Origin: DATFLS01 sp964413425
GTDB taxonomy: Bacteria > Fidelibacterota > JAANXI01
Reading direction: 5' to 3'
DNA: 64,000 nucleotides
NCBI GenBank assembly: GCA_964413425.1
Contig: CAYPST010000007.1
Location: 12,136 to 76,135 of the forward strand
Shown: positions 56,029-63,945 of the stretch, one piece after another
Numbering within the stretch: the stretch's first letter is position 1
How the letters are laid out: each line of letters starts with the position of its first letter
Notes under the pieces: generated by a model
The model's database searches: none
What the model saw: only the letters and a program-made list of their open reading frames with translations
Told to the model about the DNA's origin: nothing
Position numbers and translations under genes: made by a program

Positions 56029-57825
56029 TCAGGAATCCTGGTACATCGATTCGATCAAGTCATGGTATTCCTCTTCCACAACCCGGCGCTTGATTTTCAG
56101 AGTCGGCGTTAGTTCCCCGTTGCCAATTGTAAACTCTCGCGGAATCAAACGGAATTGTTTCACCTGCTCGTATCTGGCAAAATCCTGAGTCCGTTCTTCG
56201 AGTTCCTCCCGGAAGAGCGTATTCACCTCGGTGAGCTGAATGAGTTCCTCCTGTGTTCCGTAGTAGAGTCTGTGCTTATTCGCCCACTGTTTCAGGTTTT
56301 CAAAATTGGGGACGATCAGGGCACTGATGAAATTTCGTCTGTCCCCGATGAGCAAGATTTGTTCAATATACGGGCTGTTACCCAGGGCGCCTTCGATTGG
56401 CTGGGGTGCGACATTTTTTCCTCCCGAGGTCACGATCAGATTCTTCTTGCGGTCGGTCACACTTAAATAATGTTCTTCATCCAGCATCCCGATATCACCG
56501 GTATGGAGCCATCCCTGTTCATCTATTGCTTCTCTGGTGGCCTCCTCCTGTTTGTAATATCCTTTCATAATGTGAGGTCCGCGGGTCAATATTTCGCCAT
56601 CTTCAGCGATTGTAACCTCGACATTATAGATGGGCGGCCCCACCGTACCGATTTTATATTTGTCCAGCGGATTCACTGCGATAACGGGCGAGGTTTCGGT
56701 CAGGCCGTATCCTTCCAGAATAATGATGCCGGCCCGTTCGAAAAAGCGCGCAATATCAGCCGAAAGGGGTGCCCCGCCGGAAACAAAGAATCGCAGCTTG
56801 CCTCCGATTCTCTGATGCAATTTTGAAAACACCAGCCGGTGAGCGAGCGCGTATCGTAGTTTTGTCAGTGAGGAGATTGCGCCCTCCTTCTTCTGAGCCA
56901 CATATTTTTCACCGACCCGGAACGCCCACTGGAATATCCGTTTTCGCAATGCAGAACCCTGTTCCACGGTTTCATTCACCCGCATATACATCTTTTCGTA
57001 TAATCGCGGCACGCTGGTCATAACCGTCGGGCTCACCTCTCCCATATTTTCGGGCACGGTTTCAATACTTTCCGCATAATAAATTGCACTGCCGGCAGTG
57101 ACCGGGAGGAAATGCCCCGCCATTCTCTCAAAGCTATGGCTTAATGGCAGGAAAGAGAGAAATCGATCCCCCGGGCCAACCTGGATCCGCGCCAGTCCGC
57201 CCTCCACGTTGGTGGTGAGGTTGCCATGCGTCAGCATCACGCCCTTCGGCGCTCCGGTGGTCCCCGAAGTATAAATAATAGTCAGCAAATCCTCAGACGT
57301 TAGATTCTTCCAATGATCCTCAAGCTGAAAATTTTCTTTCGCCTGGAATGCCCTTCCCCGTTGTATGAACTCGTCCCATGTGATCACATACTCTTGATCA
57401 AACTCCGCATCCGCATTCATGAGCACGATATATGTGAGCATATCCAGATCATCATAGATTTGCAGGAGTTTCTCGACCTGCATGCGGTTTTCTGCAAAGA
57501 CGGCTTTCACATCACCATCCTGCAGTATATATTTGATCTGTTTTGGGATGAGCGTCGGATAAACCGGGACAGAGATTGCCGACAGAGAAAGAATGGCATA
57601 GTCGGCAAAGGCCCATTTGGGATTATTATCCGACAAGATAGAAACCTTATCGTTCGCAGTGGTATTCAGTGCTGCAAGACCCTGTGCGGTTTCTCGTACC
57701 TGCGTGGCAACATCTCCATAGGAATAGGTAGTCCACCCCGCCGTTGTTTTAAAATTCAGACAGGGATGATCCCGATACTCTTCCACATTATGCCAGAACA
57801 TTTCGGGAATTGTTGAGAACGTCAT
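56029..57825 (-). CDS. Long-chain acyl-CoA synthetase
   Basis: 598 residues, AMP-forming adenylate ligase of the FadD15/FACL type. It activates fatty acids to acyl-CoA via acyl-AMP. The phosphate-binding loop is IIYTSGTTGAPKGVMLTHGN. Other motifs are FLSFLPLSHSFERMAGHF, GYGLTETSPVIAVNP, and the C-terminal lid hinge with WLHTGDIGMLDEEHYLSVTDRKKNLIVTSGGKNVAPQPIE. FadD15-type proteins are peripheral membrane enzymes. The start ATG has CAGGAG upstream. It diverges from tRNA-Leu, whose start is 83 bp away. Confidence 0.95.
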   Translation of the reverse strand: MTFSTIPEMFWHNVEEYRDHPCLNFKTTAGWTTYSYGDVATQVRETAQGLAALNTTANDKVSILSDNNPKWAFADYAILSLSAISVPVYPTLIPKQIKYILQDGDVKAVFAENRMQVEKLLQIYDDLDMLTYIVLMNADAEFDQEYVITWDEFIQRGRAFQAKENFQLEDHWKNLTSEDLLTIIYTSGTTGAPKGVMLTHGNLTTNVEGGLARIQVGPGDRFLSFLPLSHSFERMAGHFLPVTAGSAIYYAESIETVPENMGEVSPTVMTSVPRLYEKMYMRVNETVEQGSALRKRIFQWAFRVGEKYVAQKKEGAISSLTKLRYALAHRLVFSKLHQRIGGKLRFFVSGGAPLSADIARFFERAGIIILEGYGLTETSPVIAVNPLDKYKIGTVGPPIYNVEVTIAEDGEILTRGPHIMKGYYKQEEATREAIDEQGWLHTGDIGMLDEEHYLSVTDRKKNLIVTSGGKNVAPQPIEGALGNSPYIEQILLIGDRRNFISALIVPNFENLKQWANKHRLYYGTQEELIQLTEVNTLFREELEERTQDFARYEQVKQFRLIPREFTIGNGELTPTLKIKRRVVEEEYHDLIESMYQDS

Positions 57826-57907
57826 ATATCGCTCCTGGTAGTTATTGTTCGGTTACTAAAAGCTCCTTTGAGTTTCTTTTTTCGCTTGCTATATTATTCG
57901 TGCTATG

Positions 57908-57993
57908 CCGAGGTGGTGAAACTGGCAGACGCGCCGGACTCAAAATCCGGTGGGGTTTACACCCCGTGCGGGTTCGACTCCCGCCCTCGGCAC
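57908..57993 (+). tRNA. tRNA-Leu (anticodon CAA)
   Basis: Class II tRNA with a long variable arm: acceptor GCCGAGG / CCTCGGC with discriminator A; D arm GGTGAAACTGGCAGACGC; anticodon stem CCGGA / TCCGG around loop CTCAAAA, anticodon CAA (Leu, reads TTG); variable hairpin GGGGTTTACACCCC; T arm CGGGTTCGACTCCCG. CCA not encoded. Isolated gene. Confidence 0.94.
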
Positions 57994-58741
57994 TGCTCTT
58001 TTCCTGTTCTTTTGTTCCTCCCTTTACTCCTCTCTCCAATGTCTATCCCGTGCTTCAATGTGTTGCCGGGTCTGTGTTCCACCCTCATAATCTTATCCTC
58101 TGCAGATGCCGATTCTTGTAGGGTGCGTCACCTGTACAATCTGCCGACTTCGTCTCTATATCGCAGGTAATGGAAAAGGAATCCTAATAAATTCAGATTA
58201 CTTTAAGAAATTTTTTCGTGGGTTCCAAGTCAATTTTCATGCCGGGTATTTTCTCCTCAAGCAGCCTCCATTTTACGAACAGATAACCTCCATCGCAGGA
58301 AAGAAATTTCTAACAAGGTGAGAGTGTTTAGAAAACATGAGCCTGATACAAGTTGGCGGACTTGGCCTATGTTTATTATGGAGATAAGATATAAGCACAA
58401 TGTATGACGCTATTTGGACGGATATATTCTATATTTTCTTTGTCCCAGAGGGATCTCTTCGAGGCGTTCTTTGTCCCAAAGTTATACCGTTGGGGCGACC
58501 TTCGCGATCTTTGTCCCGTCGTCACGGGATCTCTTTGCCGAAGGCATCCCTTCGGGGCGAGGCGTTTTCTAAATAGACTCAACAAGGTGTTTTTATTTTG
58601 ACAGATTTATGAATAATCATTAAACTTGATTTGTTAGAAATTATAATCCACTGACAGAAAACCTTTTACTGCAGTGGTAACCGGAACGCAGATGCTTCTC
58701 TATCCATTCATTGAATGCAAACTCTGACAAGGAGGAAGAGT
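57994..58741. other. Gene-free tract between tRNA-Leu and the oxidoreductase cluster
   Basis: About 750 bp with no supported gene. It contains inverted-repeat element copy 5 (58319-58581). The last 160 bp presumably carry the promoter of the exported oxidoreductase gene; no clear -10/-35 pair stood out. Confidence 0.6.
58319..58581 (+). mobile_element. MITE-like inverted-repeat element, copy 5 (longest)
   Basis: 263 bp. Ends TGAGAGTGTTTAGAAAAC and GTTTTCTAAATAGACTCA, flanked by perfect 6-bp direct repeats ACAAGG (58313-58318 and 58582-58587; AACAAGG if the shared A is counted). The left interior shares ATGAGCCTGAT with copy 4. The right side carries three CTTTGTCCC-starting blocks, a GTCCCGTCGTCACGGGA hairpin and GCCGAAGGCATCCCTTCGGGGC. 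The intact duplication suggests a recent insertion. Confidence 0.9.
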
Positions 58742-60076
58742 ATGGCAGAGCAGGATATCAGAATAACCAGACGTGAATTTCTATCCCGCAGTTCCCAGGC
58801 GGCTGCCGGTGTGATCGCCGGAAGTGCACTGCTCCCCTCATTCGTTCAGGGCTCCCAGGTGCTCGGAGCGAATGATCAGATTAATCTGGCGGTCATCGGT
58901 ATTCGCGGGCGCGGCGGAAGCCTTGCCCGGGGCTTTGCGGAGAAACAGAATGTTCGGGTAAAAACCCTGGTTGACATCGACGAACGAGTATTCCCGGATC
59001 GGGTCAAACAAATCCAGGAAATCCAGAATTCCGAACCCGGCACTGAAGTTGATATGCGCCGCACCTTTGAGGACCCCGATATTGATGCGGTGGTGATCGC
59101 CACACCAAACCACTGGCATTCGCTGGCAACCATCTGGGCCTGTCAGGCCGGGAAAGATGTGTATGTAGAGAAACCGGGCTCCCATAACGTGTGGGAAGGC
59201 CGGAAAATGGTGGAAGCCGCACGTAAATATGATCGGGTCGTGCAGCATGGAACCCAGATTCGGAGCAGTGTAGGCATTCAGGAGGCAATACAACATATTC
59301 GTGACGGGCTCCTGGGCGAAGTATACATGGCAAGAGGCTTATGTTACCGCTGGCGCGGTTCCATTGGAAAAGAGCCGATTAAAGCGCCTCCGAAAGAAGT
59401 CCATTATGATCTCTGGCTGGGTCCGGCGCAGTACGAACCCTACAGCGAAAACCGGGTCCACTATAACTGGCACTGGCAGTGGGAATACGGCAACGGTGAC
59501 ATCGGCAATCAAGGTGTTCATCAGATGGATATCGCCAGATGGGGTCTGGGCGTCGAGCTGCCCAGCCGGGTAACCTCCATGGGAGGCATGTTTCTCTGGG
59601 ATGACGATAAGGAAGTTCCCAATGTGATCAACACCTCCTTTCTCTACCCGGATGCCGGTGAGAAAGGAAAGATGCTGGTATTCGATACCCGTCCCTGGAT
59701 GACCAATGACGAAAAAGGCGCCAAAGTCGGCGTAATTTTCTATGGCTCCGAAGGGTACATGGTGATTGACAGTTACAGTCACTATAAGACCTATCTCGGC
59801 CGAGATGAGGAACCGGGGCCGGAAAACGAAGCGGGCGGTGATCACCAGGCTAATTTCATCGAAGCGATGCGATCACGAAATCGCCATTTGCTGACTGCTG
59901 AAATCTACGAGGGGCATCTCTCCTCTGCGCTGTGTCACCTGGGATTGATTGCCACTCGTCTGAACCGGAACCTGGAGTTTGATCCCGATATCGAGCGGTT
60001 CATCGGCAGCGAAGATGCCAACGCTATGTTGAAACGGGACTATCGGGAACCATTCGTCGTTCCGGACAAAGTGTAG
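58742..60076 (+). CDS. Tat-exported Gfo/Idh/MocA family oxidoreductase 1
   Basis: 444 residues from ATG at 58742, with AAGGAGG six bases upstream. The N-terminus is a Tat signal (ITRREFLSRSSQAAAGVIAG, about residues 7-26). The Rossmann domain begins NLAVIGIRGRGGSLARGF, with VDIDERVF and the EKP motif in VYVEKPGSHNVWEGRKMV. The C-terminal GFO/IDH domain contains HYDLWLGPAQYEPY, HYNWHWQWEYGNGDIGNQGVHQMDIARWGLG, the last with histidines often involved in catalysis. These exported enzymes oxidise or epimerise sugars, but the substrate cannot be told. It begins the cluster with the isomerase and a second, similar oxidoreductase. An intrinsic terminator follows at 60103-60137. Confidence 0.93.
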   Translation: MAEQDIRITRREFLSRSSQAAAGVIAGSALLPSFVQGSQVLGANDQINLAVIGIRGRGGSLARGFAEKQNVRVKTLVDIDERVFPDRVKQIQEIQNSEPGTEVDMRRTFEDPDIDAVVIATPNHWHSLATIWACQAGKDVYVEKPGSHNVWEGRKMVEAARKYDRVVQHGTQIRSSVGIQEAIQHIRDGLLGEVYMARGLCYRWRGSIGKEPIKAPPKEVHYDLWLGPAQYEPYSENRVHYNWHWQWEYGNGDIGNQGVHQMDIARWGLGVELPSRVTSMGGMFLWDDDKEVPNVINTSFLYPDAGEKGKMLVFDTRPWMTNDEKGAKVGVIFYGSEGYMVIDSYSHYKTYLGRDEEPGPENEAGGDHQANFIEAMRSRNRHLLTAEIYEGHLSSALCHLGLIATRLNRNLEFDPDIERFIGSEDANAMLKRDYREPFVVPDKV

Positions 60077-60102
60077 TTTCCGGAGAAATGCAGGAGAAAA
60101 TG

Positions 60103-60137
60103 CGGCCGGGCCTCTGCAGATGGTCCGGCCGTTTTTT
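60103..60137 (+). terminator. Intrinsic terminator after oxidoreductase 1
   Basis: Stem CGGCCGGGCC / GGTCCGGCCG (10 bp, one G-T), 9-base loop, then TTTTTT. It lies 26 bp after the stop codon. Confidence 0.9.
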
Positions 60138-60319
60138 CATGTCCCTTCGGATGCCCCGGAACCCTAAGATACTGAGCCCGCTCAGAAAACGTAAAGGTCG
60201 CAGAAACCGGTAGAGGACACAAAGTGAAAATACCCTCCTACTCTAAACAAATTCAGGCATGTCTGATCAATATATAATGGATCTGTCTGTTGCGGCGAGC
60301 ATTGTATGTAAATTTCCTG

Positions 60320-60338
60320 GTTTATTTAGACACTCTCA
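60320..60338. repeat. Possible decayed MITE terminal repeat
   Basis: GTTTATTTAGACACTCTCA resembles GTTTTCTAAACACTCTCA of the inverted-repeat family with about three differences. No matching second end is nearby, so this may be a relic or chance. Confidence 0.25.
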
Positions 60339-60674
60339 ATATGCTGGACACTTATTCTGCCTTCGACATTTCATTCCTGTTTTATGACGCATGTATTATC
60401 CGGGGAGTCAAATGAGTTCATTGATGACACATCTGCATTCCGAAGGTAATTGAGACAATCTGATATTGCCTTTACTGCCGGTGTCTGCTCCGTGGATATA
60501 TTTTCCAAAACAATGACTTTCAGTGAATTTAACTTTGATTAAAATTTCAGATTTCATTACTTTTAGTTTCAGAGGGGATTATTGACTGCAGCATACTATC
60601 CATTGCTTCTCATCCAGAAGGATAGATACTGAAGAATAACTAATTGTCAGAGCAAGTGATAAGGAGGTAAGAAC

Positions 60675-61589
60675 ATGCCAGATAAATCTAAAGCCTTGAC
60701 CCGGCGGGAATTTATCACCAGGGGATCGAAACTGGCTGCAGGTGTGGTTGGTGCAACGTTGACAGCCCGTTCTGCGCAGCAGGCGGTAAGTACTCAATCA
60801 TCTTCGGATACGGCCATGCAGTTCGGTTTGGTCACGTATCTATGGGGTAAAGATTGGGAGCTGCCTGAACTGATCCGAAACTGCCAGACTGCCGGTGTCT
60901 ACGGTGTAGAACTTCGGGTTGATCATGCGCACGGCGTCAGTCCCAAATTAGATTCACGAGCACGATATGAGGTCCGCCTGCGTTTCGAACACAGTCCGGT
61001 GGAACTGGTCGGGTTCGGAACGAATTATGAATTTCATTCCCCGGACAAAGACGAATTACAGGCGAATCTTCACGGTGCGAAAGAATATGTCCGCCTCTCA
61101 CATGATGTCGGCAGCAGTGGCGTAAAGGTCAAACCGAATACACTTCCGGCTGATGTACCCGTTGAACAAACCATCGAACAAATCGGCACTTCACTCAATG
61201 ATCTCGGAGAGTATGCGGAAAGCCTGGGACAGGAAATCCGGGTGGAAGTCCACGGTCGGGAGACATCCCGGCTTCCTGTCATGGCCCGGATCTTCGAGCA
61301 TGTCACCCAGCCGAATGTGGGTGTCTGCTGGAACTGTAATGACGTGGATCTGGAGGGGGAAGGTCTGGAGTATAACTTTAATCTGGTTAAAGACGATTTC
61401 GGCCGGACGGTCCACACCCGGGAGTTCAATATCGGTGATTATCCGTATCAACAGCTGTTCAATCTTTTTGTTGACATGAATTATGCCGGCTGGATTCTGC
61501 TGGAAGCCCGCACAAATCCGGGAGATCGGATTAAAGCGTTGCAACAGCAAAAACAGCTGTTCAAAGAGATGGTTTCCAAAGCCGGCTAA
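60675..61589 (+). CDS. Tat-exported sugar phosphate isomerase/epimerase-like TIM barrel
   Basis: 304 residues with a Tat signal (LTRREFITRGSKLAAGVVGA, about residues 8-27) and AAGGAGG well placed before the ATG. The rest fits the AP-endonuclease-2/xylose isomerase-like TIM barrel: LIRNCQTAGVYGVELRVDH, VELVGFGTNYEF, an EVHGRETSRLPVMARIFEHV strand-loop, and VGVCWNCNDVDLEGEGL with metal-binding His/Asp/Glu candidates, ending GWILLEARTNPGD. The family epimerises or isomerises sugars; the exported forms usually pair with Gfo/Idh oxidoreductases, as here. Substrate unknown. The next gene starts 94 bp downstream. Confidence 0.9.
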   Translation: MPDKSKALTRREFITRGSKLAAGVVGATLTARSAQQAVSTQSSSDTAMQFGLVTYLWGKDWELPELIRNCQTAGVYGVELRVDHAHGVSPKLDSRARYEVRLRFEHSPVELVGFGTNYEFHSPDKDELQANLHGAKEYVRLSHDVGSSGVKVKPNTLPADVPVEQTIEQIGTSLNDLGEYAESLGQEIRVEVHGRETSRLPVMARIFEHVTQPNVGVCWNCNDVDLEGEGLEYNFNLVKDDFGRTVHTREFNIGDYPYQQLFNLFVDMNYAGWILLEARTNPGDRIKALQQQKQLFKEMVSKAG

Positions 61590-61683
61590 ACGCCGATACG
61601 AGAGCCGGAGAGAACGAAACATGCGAATCATATGAACCAAAGTATCAGAAATCTCAATGAAGACTAACTGAGGAGGAAGTATT

Positions 61684-63057
61684 ATGGCTTCAAAACCAGA
61701 AGGAATGACGCGACGGGAATTCCTTGCACGCAGTACGATGGCCGCTGCCGGAGTGGCCGCAGCCAGTTCCCTGGCTGCGCCACGGAAGAATGTCCTGGGG
61801 AATCAAATGGGCGCGAACGAAACCATTAACATGGCCGTGATGGGAATCCGGGGCCGGGGACAGTCCCTTATCAACAACTTCGGGGAGATGGAGAATGTCC
61901 GGATAAAAACCCTGTGTGACGTGGATGAGAAGTTGTTTCCGGACCGGGTAAAGATGACGGAAGAAGTGCAGGGATCTCGTCCGGGCACGGAATACGATAT
62001 TCGCCGCGTCCTGGAGGATCCGGATATTGATGCGGTGGGAATGGCGACCCCGAATCACTGGCATGCCCTGGGAACCATCTGGGCCTGCCAGGCCGGAAAA
62101 CATGTCTACTGTGAGAAACCGGCCTCCCATAATATCTGGGAAGGACGCAAGATGGTTGATGCCGCTCGCAAGTATAACCGCATAGTCCAGATCGGATTCC
62201 AGAACCGATCCAGGCAGAACACCAACGCCGCCATGAAATTTCTCCACGAGGGCGGTATAGGTGAGGTGTACATGGCTCGCGGTCTGTGCTTCAAGCCGAG
62301 AGGTGATATCGGCAATCCTCCGAATCAGCCCGTACCGGAAGGGCTCCATTATGATCTCTGGCTCGGTCCGGCTCAGGAACGGCCGTTTAATCCGAACTAT
62401 GTGCACTATAACTGGCACTGGCACTGGGCGTTCGGGAACGGTGATACCGGGAACCAGGGCCCGCATCAGTTCGATATCGCCCGCTGGGGTCTGAACAAGG
62501 AAGAAGCCCCCATTAAAATCAGTTCCAAGGGCGGCTACTACGTCTACGATTCGACTCAGGAAACGCCGAATACCCAGACTTCCATCTATGAATATGCCGA
62601 CGGAAAGGTTCTGGAATTCGGAACCCGCGGCTTGTTCACCAACAGCGAAAGTGAACAGACAATTGGGGACATTTTCTATGGCAGCGAGGGATGGATGGAG
62701 ATTGATGCCGGTGGAAACTGGAAGACCTACTTCGGCCGCGATAATGAGCCCGGTCCGTCCTCGGAGGAAACCGATGAAGAAGAATATGATGCCATGGATC
62801 TCATCGGCGCCGGCGGTGGTGGGCACTTCGCGAACTTTATTGCAGCGGTTCGTTCCGGAAATCCCGAAGATTTAACCTGTGATGTGGAGGTCGGGCATCG
62901 ATCCACTATTCTGCCGCATCTGGGGAACATCGCGTATCGGGTGGGACGAGAACTGATGTTCGACGGGCTGTCCGAACGGTTCGTGGATGACGAAGAAGCC
63001 AACAAACTGTTAACCAGAGACTATCGCGAACCGTTTGTGGTACCGGAACGCGTGTAA
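61684..63057 (+). CDS. Tat-exported Gfo/Idh/MocA family oxidoreductase 2
   Basis: 457 residues, a close paralogue of oxidoreductase 1 over its whole length. Tat signal MTRREFLARSTMAAAGVAAA (about residues 9-28), Rossmann motif NMAVMGIRGRGQSLINNF, EKP in VYCEKPASHNIWEGRKMV, and C-terminal HYDLWLGPAQERPF ... HYNWHWHWAFGNGDTGNQGPHQFDIARWGLN. It carries a 15-residue acidic insert (SEETDEEEYDAMD) absent from copy 1. Start ATG with GAGGAGG upstream. An inverted-repeat terminator at 63078-63113 follows. Tandem duplication followed by substrate divergence is a reasonable inference. Confidence 0.93.
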   Translation: MASKPEGMTRREFLARSTMAAAGVAAASSLAAPRKNVLGNQMGANETINMAVMGIRGRGQSLINNFGEMENVRIKTLCDVDEKLFPDRVKMTEEVQGSRPGTEYDIRRVLEDPDIDAVGMATPNHWHALGTIWACQAGKHVYCEKPASHNIWEGRKMVDAARKYNRIVQIGFQNRSRQNTNAAMKFLHEGGIGEVYMARGLCFKPRGDIGNPPNQPVPEGLHYDLWLGPAQERPFNPNYVHYNWHWHWAFGNGDTGNQGPHQFDIARWGLNKEEAPIKISSKGGYYVYDSTQETPNTQTSIYEYADGKVLEFGTRGLFTNSESEQTIGDIFYGSEGWMEIDAGGNWKTYFGRDNEPGPSSEETDEEEYDAMDLIGAGGGGHFANFIAAVRSGNPEDLTCDVEVGHRSTILPHLGNIAYRVGRELMFDGLSERFVDDEEANKLLTRDYREPFVVPERV

Positions 63058-63077
63058 CGATCTCTCATTGGTGGATG

Positions 63078-63113
63078 AAAAGGCCGGAGGCAATCACCCG
63101 AATCCGGCCTTTT
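63078..63113 (+). terminator. Intrinsic terminator after oxidoreductase 2
   Basis: Stem AAAAGGCCGGA / TCCGGCCTTTT (11 bp) with a 14-base loop and T-rich tail, 20 bp after the stop; A and T runs on both sides would let it work in both directions. Confidence 0.88.
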
Positions 63114-63115
63114 TA

Positions 63116-63316
63116 ATTTTTATGACTATTAAGTCTGTTCAGTAATATCAAAGGTAAGGAAGCCAGAAGGGATGCTCTCCGTGCATTGCCACCCTTCATA
63201 AACTGTAGAGCCGTTTCATGTCGACGATCCCGATCCAATCGGGGAAACGGCTCTACAATGCAGCTTGAGAATCGAAACCATTACTTTCCTGCGCTGATTT
63301 AATAGTCATATAATTT
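63116..63316. repeat. Second MITE-like element with internal GTAGAGCCG palindrome
   Basis: An 11-bp perfect inverted repeat ATGACTATTAA (63122-63132) / TTAATAGTCAT (63299-63309), with similar sequence extending on both sides, bounds about 200 bp. In the middle is a strong hairpin: TGTAGAGCCGTTTC (63204-63217) pairs with GAAACGGCTCTACA (63244-63257), containing an inner CCCGAT-CCA-ATCGGG stem. TGTAGAG-type palindromes resemble REP-like sequences of other bacteria; the ends suggest a mobile element without coding capacity. Confidence 0.5.
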
Positions 63317-63565
63317 TTTACGATCGGGATCGGTACAGAAGCCGCAGATTTACACAACTTGTCCCGATGAATCGGGAGATATTCACAGAGTGAAATGCAT
63401 TCCTTCTGCGGTAATCCGTCAGAAGGTTCCTTGCTTTTCCCACCGGAGGTACCTTCTGATCAGGTCACGGATTTACGTTTCCTGAATACATTTGAACAAT
63501 CACTTCCGGTTATACTGAAGCCACCTGGTCGTTTGAATGACCAAACATTTCCTTCATATGTTTGA

Positions 63566-63871
63566 TTATTCCGGTGGAATGAGGGCCTCAAGCAAAGGAC
63601 CCCGCCATGCCTCTGTCTCGTCGTCATAGATACCGAATCCGGCACAGAACTCCCAGTACGCCCAGCTGATTCCCCGTTTCTCCGCCTCTCTGGCTACGAA
63701 ATTGGTCCAGCGGGCCCGGGATTCCATCTCTGCTTCACTATAGGCCCCGAATTCTCCCAGGAACAACGGCCGGTTTGTGTTATCCGCCCATTTTGCTGCT
63801 ATGTCCAGATCCGACCGGAGCGCGCTTTTCTCGGCTTCAGATCCCGTCCAGCCAGACTCTGACGATGACTT
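63566..63871 (-). pseudogene. 3' remnant of a GH5-type cellulase gene
   Basis: The open frame from a stop at 63872-63874 down to the TAA at 63566 encodes about 100 residues with the C-terminus of a family 5 glycoside hydrolase: GWTGSEAEKSALRSDLD, NRPLFLGEFGAYSEAEM (with the catalytic nucleophile Glu in LGEFG), then WAYWEFCAGFGIYD and a terminal LLEALIPPE. The barrel strands before it are missing, and the DNA to the right is repeat sequence, so the gene is truncated. The only in-frame ATG (63766) sits too late to make a functional enzyme. Endoglucanase ancestry is inferred from these motifs. Confidence 0.78.
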
Positions 63872-63945
63872 TCATGGATGAGTGCATTAGTTTCTCCTCC
63901 TCCACGCATTCGAGCGCTCTATTCTTTTGCCTCGTTATCTTTGAT

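Larger units (their letters stand above)
60077..60674. other. Gene-free gap between oxidoreductase 1 and the isomerase
   Basis: About 600 bp. It holds the oxidoreductase 1 terminator at its left edge and a possible decayed MITE end at 60320-60338. The rest is AT-rich with no gene seen. The gap and terminator suggest the isomerase has its own promoter. Confidence 0.55.
63058..63565. other. Gene-free repeat-bearing tract after oxidoreductase 2
   Basis: About 500 bp with a terminator at its left end, a 200-bp palindrome-bearing element (63116-63316), and several short hairpins such as TCCCGAT-GA-ATCGGGA (63362-63377). No gene recognised. Confidence 0.6.
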
